A stretch of 10,128 nt of DNA from Patescibacteria group bacterium (lineage in GTDB: Bacteria; Patescibacteria; Microgenomatia; Levybacterales; UBA12049): assembly GCA_023379465.1 (NCBI GenBank), contig JAMCTM010000009.1, positions 1-10,128 of the forward strand, in the 5' to 3' direction. Each line of letters starts with the position of its first letter. Position 1 is the stretch's first letter. Below, in pieces: positions 5,444 to 10,128 of the stretch. Both the position numbers and the translations under genes were made by a program. A model generated the notes under the pieces. The model had not been told where the DNA came from, made no database searches, and was given only the letters and a program-made list of their open reading frames with translations.

Positions 5444-6493
5444 ATGCCTAAAAAAAATTTGACTCTTTTATTTTTATTAGCACTAATCTTAATCGGTGCA
5501 ATCTATTTTTTTTGGCATAAAAAACAGTCGTCTCCTCCTGATAAAAGTGAAAAAACATCAAAAAAAGTGAATATAGAAAATAATAATCTTGATCCTCTGA
5601 CAATTGCGGCAATGCGTGATAGATCTTATAAAGGAAGCGTTATCGTGATCGAACAGACCTTATCTCCTGGTGCAAATTATAAGCAATATATAGCCTCATA
5701 TATTTCTGATGGGTTAAAAATAAACGCACTTTTAACTATTCCAGACGGCAACCCACCAAGTGGCGGGTGGCCGGCCATCATCTTTAATCACGGTTATATC
5801 GCTCCTGAAGTTTACCGGACTACAGAAAGGTATATCGACTATGTTGCTGATCTTGCCAATCATGGATATGTTGTTTTTAAATCTGATTATCGCGGCAACG
5901 GCTTCTCAGAGGGTAAACCAGAAGGAGCTTATTATTCTCCCGCATACACGGTGGATGTTTTGAACGCTTTGGCTTCGGTAAAACGCATGAAAGAAGTCAA
6001 TACTAATAAGATCGGTATGTGGGGACACTCCATGGGAGGTAATATTACTTTAAGGTCACTTACGATCACGAAAGACATAAAAGCCGCCGTGATTTGGGGA
6101 GGAGTTGTCGGATCCTATAACGACCTTATTAATAATTGGCATCGAAGAGTACCATATACGCCTTCACAAAGGGAATTATCGCTGAGAAATAATCAGAGGC
6201 AAAATCTTTTCAACAAATACGGTACTTTGCAAACTAATCCGCAGTTCTGGCATTCAATTGATCCAACTTATTTTCTTTCTGACATATCCGCTCCCATACA
6301 ATTAGATCACGGATTAGCCGATGAAGAGGTACCGGTAATATTTTCGCAAAATCTCTATGATAAATTAAAATCAATTGGTAAAACCGTTGAACTTTATACT
6401 TATCCCAAAGCAGATCACAATATCTCTAGCCCTGCTTATGAAACCGCTATGACAAGGACTCTAAATTTTTTTGACAAATATCTAAAAAATTAA
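5444..6493 (+). CDS. Membrane-anchored alpha/beta hydrolase (S9/dipeptidyl-aminopeptidase-like)
   Basis: This is a 349-residue serine hydrolase held outside the membrane by an N-terminal anchor (about 6-24, LTLLFLLALILIGAIYFFW), followed by a Lys/Ser-rich stalk (25-48). The catalytic domain has the oxyanion-region FNHGY (114-118), the nucleophile elbow GHSMGG with Ser196, a likely acid Asp293 in HGLADEEVP and His325 in KADHNI, the order expected for the prolyl-oligopeptidase/acyl-peptidase branch. The reaction could be peptide or ester hydrolysis; sequence does not decide. I chose ATG 5444: an in-frame GTG at 5426 lies inside the terminator stem and would add MGPPFF before the signal anchor, and the next Met (57) lies beyond the anchor. 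No ribosome binding site is present upstream; the terminator's T-run is there instead. The stop is 20 nt before the ABC-2 ATPase. Confidence 0.88.
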   Translation: MPKKNLTLLFLLALILIGAIYFFWHKKQSSPPDKSEKTSKKVNIENNNLDPLTIAAMRDRSYKGSVIVIEQTLSPGANYKQYIASYISDGLKINALLTIPDGNPPSGGWPAIIFNHGYIAPEVYRTTERYIDYVADLANHGYVVFKSDYRGNGFSEGKPEGAYYSPAYTVDVLNALASVKRMKEVNTNKIGMWGHSMGGNITLRSLTITKDIKAAVIWGGVVGSYNDLINNWHRRVPYTPSQRELSLRNNQRQNLFNKYGTLQTNPQFWHSIDPTYFLSDISAPIQLDHGLADEEVPVIFSQNLYDKLKSIGKTVELYTYPKADHNISSPAYETAMTRTLNFFDKYLKN

Positions 6494-6513
6494 TATGATT
6501 AAATCTTAAAATT

Positions 6514-7335
6514 ATGGAGCATGAAAACAAAACGGAAGAAATAATTGAAGTCAAAGATTTGGTTAAGAAATTCGGGCATTTTACTGCTGTCGACAATATT
6601 TCATTTCAAGTAAATAGAGGTGAAGTGTTCGCCTTTTTAGGACCAAACGGCGCCGGCAAAACCACAACCATAAAAATGCTGACGACTTTACTTAAACCGA
6701 CAAGCGGAAAAATACTGATTAACGGCGATGATCCTGTCGTAAGCCAAGATCGGGTAAGGAAATCTTTTGGAATCGTATTCCAAGACCCAAGTCTTGATGA
6801 AGAGTTGACGGCAAATGAAAATATGGATTTTCATGGAATCTTATATAATGTGCCAAAAGAATTAAGGCAAAAACGGACGAGAGAACTTCTTGAGATGAGT
6901 GGACTTTGGGAAAGAAAAAATGATCTTGTTAAAACCTTCTCGGGAGGAATGAGAAGAAGGTTGGAGATAGCAAGAGGTCTACTTCATCATCCAAGCGTCT
7001 TTTTTTTGGATGAACCTACAATCGGACTCGATCCTCAGACCAGAAATCAGATGTGGAATTATGTCAAAGACTTAAATAAAAAAGAAAATATTACCGTTTT
7101 TTTTACTACACACTATATGGAAGAAGCGGAAAAGGTAGCCGAACGAATAGCCGTGATGGATCATGGTAAAATCATAGCTCAAGGAACAGCCAACGATTTA
7201 AAAGTTAAAACCAAGACAAATTCTCTCGAAGAAGCATTTTTAAATCTTACCGGACACGCCATTAGAGAAGAAAAATCATCGGCCATCGATGAACTGAGGA
7301 TGAGAAGACAGATGTGGAGAGGAAAAGGACATTAA
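6514..7335 (+). CDS. DrrA-type ABC transporter ATPase
   Basis: This 273-residue nucleotide-binding subunit belongs to an ABC-2 exporter of the daunorubicin-resistance (DrrAB) type. Motifs are Walker A GPNGAGKTT (43-51), Q-loop Gln90 in VFQDPSLD, signature FSGGMRRRLEIARG (142-155), Walker B VFFLDEPT (162-169), D-loop GLDP (171-174) and switch His200 in TTHYMEEAE. The C-terminal segment SLEEAFLNLTG is the DrrA-type extension that follows the catalytic core. Unlike the ATPase at 3012, the D-loop is canonical. The membrane partner begins 8 nt after its stop. Substrates of such pairs include lipids, polysaccharides and drugs; nothing here selects among them. No Shine-Dalgarno is visible before the ATG. 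Confidence 0.95.
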   Translation: MEHENKTEEIIEVKDLVKKFGHFTAVDNISFQVNRGEVFAFLGPNGAGKTTTIKMLTTLLKPTSGKILINGDDPVVSQDRVRKSFGIVFQDPSLDEELTANENMDFHGILYNVPKELRQKRTRELLEMSGLWERKNDLVKTFSGGMRRRLEIARGLLHHPSVFFLDEPTIGLDPQTRNQMWNYVKDLNKKENITVFFTTHYMEEAEKVAERIAVMDHGKIIAQGTANDLKVKTKTNSLEEAFLNLTGHAIREEKSSAIDELRMRRQMWRGKGH

Positions 7336-7343
7336 ATAAATAT

Positions 7344-8090
7344 ATGAATACAATCTATATCCTTTGGCTTCGTCAAATAAAACGTTATGTACGATCCAAG
7401 TCACGCATAATTGGATCTTTGGGACAACCTGCTCTCTTTTTAATTGCCTTAGGTTTTGGCTTAGGGCCTATCTTTAGAAAAGCAGGAGCCGGCAATTATA
7501 TGGATTTTTTGGCGCCAGGCATCATCGCTCAAGGAATACTCTTTACAGGTATTTTCTTTGGTATTCAACTCATATGGGATAGACAATTTGGCTTTCTCAA
7601 AGAAACATTAGTTGCTCCTGTTTCAAGACTTGAGATTATGCTTGGACAAACTCTTGGAGGTGCATTTATCGCAGTCCTTCAAGGAGTAATTGTTTTTTTC
7701 CTTGCACTTCTAATTGGTTTTCGGCCAACAAATATCGCTTTGCTTCCGGTATTTTTATTCATTACACTTTTAATTGGATTGTTGTTTACAGCTTTAGGCA
7801 TCGCCATAGCTTCGACCTTAGAGGACTTTCACGGTTTTCAGCTTATTATGAACCTTTTAGTCATGCCTTTGTTCTTTCTCTCGGGAGCGCTTTTCCCTCT
7901 TGATAACCTTCCTCCTTTCCTGACAATAATAACGAGAATTGATCCTTTGACTTTTGGCGTTGATGGTCTTCGCGGTTCATTAACCGGTATTTCACATTTC
8001 GGCCTAACCTTAGACATCGGTATTTTAACCTTACTGACAACTTTAATTATGGTTATCGGAGGCTATCTTTTTTCCCGAATTGAAATATAA
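7344..8090 (+). CDS. ABC-2 type transporter permease (DrrB-like)
   Basis: This 248-residue integral membrane protein has about six membrane segments (roughly 23-41, 55-77, 104-125, 131-155, 166-185 and 222-243). It carries the ABC-2 family features: a basic amphipathic N-terminus (WLRQIKRYVRSKSR) before TM1, LKETLVAPVSR in the cytosolic loop, FLSGALFPLDNLP after TM5 and DPLTFGVDGLRG. It forms the export channel with the ATPase at 6514-7335. I chose ATG 7344, which has AAGGA at 7325-7329 upstream (14-nt gap) and gives a typical ABC-2 N-terminus. An in-frame GTG at 7314 would add ten residues and overlap the ATPase gene by 22 bp, and cannot be excluded. Confidence 0.92.
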   Translation: MNTIYILWLRQIKRYVRSKSRIIGSLGQPALFLIALGFGLGPIFRKAGAGNYMDFLAPGIIAQGILFTGIFFGIQLIWDRQFGFLKETLVAPVSRLEIMLGQTLGGAFIAVLQGVIVFFLALLIGFRPTNIALLPVFLFITLLIGLLFTALGIAIASTLEDFHGFQLIMNLLVMPLFFLSGALFPLDNLPPFLTIITRIDPLTFGVDGLRGSLTGISHFGLTLDIGILTLLTTLIMVIGGYLFSRIEI

Positions 8091-8096
8091 CTAAAA

Positions 8097-8152
8097 AAAG
8101 AAGGAAAAGTGCTATAAATGATATAATATGTGATAATGAAAGAAGGAAAAGT
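8097..8152 (+). repeat. 14-bp direct repeat flanking the era start
   Basis: AAAGAAGGAAAAGT occurs at 8097-8110 and again at 8139-8152, exactly 42 bp apart and so in the same reading frame. The second copy encodes Lys-Glu-Gly-Lys-Val at the start of Era. The first copy also reads KEGKV but runs into TAA at 8115. Similarity continues a little further (TAT then TGATA after a 3-nt difference), which suggests a small tandem duplication of the 5' end of era. Confidence 0.6.
8119..8127 (+). promoter_or_regulatory. era: Extended -10 promoter for era (possibly leaderless)
   Basis: TGATATAAT is a perfect TGnTATAAT extended -10 element. No -35 is visible, which extended -10 promoters can tolerate. Transcription would be expected to begin about 6-8 bases downstream, at 8134-8136, on or next to the ATG at 8136. 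Confidence 0.5.
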
Positions 8153-9017
8153 TTTATTGATAGGCCGGCCCAATGTAGGAAAATCCACTCTTTTAAATAA
8201 TCTCATCCAACAAAAAGTCGCCATCACCTCTCCTAAACCACAAACCACTCGTTTTACGATAAAAGCAGTTTATGAGGATGAAAGGGGAAAAATCATTTTT
8301 GTCGATACTCCCGGTATTTTCCTTAAAGCAAAAGATATATTATCAAAAAAAATAAACCAGCGCGCCCTAAAAGCTCTGAGTGAAAATGTGGACTTGGTGA
8401 TTTACATGATTGATCACACAAGACGCCGTGACTTTGAAGAAGGTAAAGTCCTTGGTATCGTAAGGAAAATTGATAAACCTAAAATCTTAGTCATTAATAA
8501 AGTTGATGTTGAAGACAAAACTTATCTTCCGCAATATAAATTTTTGGAAGAAGAAATACCCTATTTTTTTCAAATTTCCGCTTTAAAGAGGTTACATCTT
8601 AAGCCTCTTTTGCAAAAAATCTTTGAGCTTCTGCCTGAAAAAAAACAATCCGAGTTAAATAAAGAAATAAGTAACCAAGCAAATGACGGTTACCCTCTTT
8701 TAAATCTTGACAGCAAAACTTACATTGCGGAATTAATTAGGGAAAAAGTATTCCTTCTTATGGGTGAAGAAATACCCTACACAACAACTGCCATAGTCGA
8801 CCGTATCGCCGAAAGAGGCAGTAACGTGACTTATATAAAAGCCAGAATCCTGACGACAGAAGACCGTTACAAAAAAATGCTTATCGGAGCTAAGGGAAAA
8901 AGAATTAAAGAGATCGGAAGCTATGCCAGAAAAGAAATCGCTCTTGCCATTAACAAAAAAGTCTATCTTGATCTTACCGTAATGACTGATCCCCATTGGC
9001 AAGAAACCTACTATTGA
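8136..9017 (+). CDS. era: GTPase Era, ribosome assembly factor
   Basis: Era binds the 3' end of 16S rRNA and assists 30S subunit maturation in a GTP-dependent way. The 293-residue protein has the full layout. The G domain carries G1 GRPNVGKS (10-17), a G2 threonine in PQTTRF (about 35-40), G3 DTPG (57-60), G4 NKVD (121-124) and G5 SAL (148-150). A C-terminal KH domain includes LIGAKGKRIKEIG (249-261) with its GxxG-type loop. Length is normal. The N-terminus is short: MKEGKVLLIG leads straight into G1. I prefer ATG 8136 over the in-frame GTG at 8130 because an extended -10 motif ends at 8127. It follows the ABC-2 permease by 45 nt and ends 3 nt before the convergent glycoside hydrolase. Confidence 0.97.
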   Translation: MKEGKVLLIGRPNVGKSTLLNNLIQQKVAITSPKPQTTRFTIKAVYEDERGKIIFVDTPGIFLKAKDILSKKINQRALKALSENVDLVIYMIDHTRRRDFEEGKVLGIVRKIDKPKILVINKVDVEDKTYLPQYKFLEEEIPYFFQISALKRLHLKPLLQKIFELLPEKKQSELNKEISNQANDGYPLLNLDSKTYIAELIREKVFLLMGEEIPYTTTAIVDRIAERGSNVTYIKARILTTEDRYKKMLIGAKGKRIKEIGSYARKEIALAINKKVYLDLTVMTDPHWQETYY

Positions 9018-9038
9018 ATATCACGGGGAAATGATATT
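9017..9038. terminator. Short inverted repeat between convergent era and GH26 genes
   Basis: AATATCA (9017-9023) and TGATATT (9032-9038) form a perfect 7-bp stem with an 8-nt loop, across the end of era and the stop codon of the convergent gene. The stem is AT-rich and no T-run follows on either strand, so it is a weak candidate for a bidirectional transcript end. Confidence 0.3.
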
Positions 9039-10128
9039 ATCTACGACGACTACAAGGTCAAAAGAATTAATTTTACCGTCAGCAAACTGATCTAACGGAT
9101 AGCCTGATGTAGTTCCGTAATTATTTAAAACTTGAACCACATCTTTAGAATCTACTTTATTATCGCCGTTGACATCTCCTTTCAAAATGGCTTGAGTCGG
9201 TGTTAGTGTCAGCGTAGGAGTTACCGTAATCGATTGATCAAGAGGAGGAATCGGATTAGTATTGAAATTGGCAAAATTATTAGTCGCATAATAAGACGAA
9301 CTTATGCCATTTTTAAACGCGTTTTGCGAGGAAGAGGAAGTTTCTATAACCCAATCGGCATTATCTGTATTCCAGTTAAACCATAAAAATGCTTTTATAT
9401 TTTGAAAGTAATTTGGAAGTTGAGTCGATAACATGTCTGTAATCCAAGTGGCTTTTGAACCTCCAAGTTCGGACGAGGCTGTTTCCCCGATAATAATTGG
9501 TTTACTCGGAGCAATTTTTAAAATATCGGTATAAGTTTGCTGGAAAACCTGGGAAAAAGTCATCCAGGGATTGTTTTGCAATTGCGACCAATTGTAGCCG
9601 TCTATACAAGTCCAATCTACGTAAGTATCTCCTGGATAAAGTTGGGCTAAGGGAACGCTGCCTGTAAATTCTGTATTGGGACACCATACCCAAGTGACAT
9701 TTGTTGCACCCTGCTGAGTAAAAATATCATGAATATGTCTCCAGGCGTTAATATAATCCTGAGGTGTATTGCCCTGCGGGTTACCCTGCGCCGTACCCCA
9801 ATCAAACCAACTTCCGTTCATCTCCCAGGCAAAACGTAAAAATAAGGGGTTTTTCTGGTTTGAAGAATTTTTCCAAGCAGCCGCCTGCTGAGCCCATGAC
9901 GTGATATAAGCGTCATTTGCGCCACTTGCTATATTCGATAATTTAATCCCTGTAGGACCCCAATCGACAAAAGGAATAGCTCCCCTACTTCTAACCGTAT
10001 TGTATTGATTTTTCTGATAATTAAAATCACCGCACGACCAGCATTCACCCCAATGCAGGATAGCAACTTTTTTACCAGCATGCGTCTCAAATAAATCCCA
10101 GGTATTTAAATCCCAAGGGGCGTCACCA
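9021..10128 (-). CDS. GH26-like glycoside hydrolase with C-terminal dockerin-like module (5' partial)
   Basis: The frame is open from the stop at 9021-9023 to the window edge, giving 368 visible residues; the signal peptide and start lie outside. The catalytic (beta/alpha)8 domain shows FAWEMNGSWFDWG, whose Glu (codon 9822-9824) is the GH26 acid/base; DGYNW; and PIIIGETASSELGG, whose Glu (codon 9483-9485) is the expected nucleophile. GH26 enzymes cleave beta-mannan or related beta-glucans and xylans outside the cell; the exact substrate cannot be told. A Pro/Thr-rich linker (PTLTLTPTQ) leads to a dockerin-like pair of calcium loops at 9024-9188. The first is GDVNGDNKVDSKD, with a full ligand set. 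The second is DQFADGKINSFD, with Phe at ligand position 3. A Met at 9821 lies directly after the acid/base Glu and so is not the true start. Confidence 0.88.
   Translation of the reverse strand, partial: GDAPWDLNTWDLFETHAGKKVAILHWGECWSCGDFNYQKNQYNTVRSRGAIPFVDWGPTGIKLSNIASGANDAYITSWAQQAAAWKNSSNQKNPLFLRFAWEMNGSWFDWGTAQGNPQGNTPQDYINAWRHIHDIFTQQGATNVTWVWCPNTEFTGSVPLAQLYPGDTYVDWTCIDGYNWSQLQNNPWMTFSQVFQQTYTDILKIAPSKPIIIGETASSELGGSKATWITDMLSTQLPNYFQNIKAFLWFNWNTDNADWVIETSSSSQNAFKNGISSSYYATNNFANFNTNPIPPLDQSITVTPTLTLTPTQAILKGDVNGDNKVDSKDVVQVLNNYGTTSGYPLDQFADGKINSFDLVVVVDNIISP

Noticed and set aside
5760..5963. 67-residue plus-strand frame inside the hydrolase
   Set aside because: It is a different frame over the conserved oxyanion-loop region of the hydrolase and has no features of its own.
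8063..8248. Minus-strand open frames across era (also 8733-9002)
   Set aside because: They are antisense to Era's G1 and KH regions.
9502..9693. 63-residue minus-strand frame within the GH26 gene
   Set aside because: It is an alternative frame over conserved GH26 sequence; its Arg/Tyr-rich translation is shadow-like.

Overview
The window looks like a chromosomal segment of a Candidate Phyla Radiation (Patescibacteria) bacterium, most likely of the Microgenomates type. This is inference, drawn from AT-rich DNA, compact same-strand genes that mostly lack Shine-Dalgarno sites, a tRNA with no encoded CCA, single-pass membrane-anchored export and hydrolase proteins, and a secreted glycoside hydrolase ending in a dockerin-like module. 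The standard code fits: the TGA codons ending Era and the glycoside hydrolase both sit at sensible protein ends.

Left part (1-1567). The C-terminal tail of an unidentified plus-strand gene ends at 118. The minus strand then carries tRNA-Gln(UUG) (227-299). Between that tRNA and the next gene is a decayed gene (about 302-546) with one in-frame TGA and one frameshift; it resembles the C-terminus of small HTH/LAGLIDADG-like proteins common in CPR genomes. Next come an NADPH-dependent FMN reductase-like flavoprotein (569-1138) and a single-domain cupin (1187-1567).

Middle part (1568-9017, all plus strand). A divergent intergenic region holds a perfect 20-bp palindrome and a tandem 8-bp repeat with 11-bp period, the geometry of an OmpR/PhoB-family operator. 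It precedes a MacAB-type set: a membrane-fusion protein (1694-2992), an ATPase (3012-3719), a MacB/FtsX-type permease (3721-4944) and a small anchored DUF5666-like protein (4980-5420). A strong intrinsic terminator (5400-5443) closes this unit, and its U-tract directly touches the ATG of a membrane-anchored alpha/beta hydrolase (5444-6493). A DrrA-type ATPase and ABC-2 permease (6514-8090) follow, then the GTPase gene era (8136-9017). An extended -10 motif sits so close to the era start that its mRNA could be leaderless.

Right part (9021-10128, minus strand). A GH26-like glycoside hydrolase with a Pro/Thr-rich linker and C-terminal dockerin-like module converges on era with a 3-nt gap; its N-terminus lies beyond the window edge.

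Taken together, most of the window concerns the cell envelope: two ABC export systems, an anchored surface hydrolase and a secreted polysaccharide-active enzyme, next to housekeeping genes (tRNA-Gln, era). I see no CRISPR array, insertion sequence, phage gene or clear new defence system.
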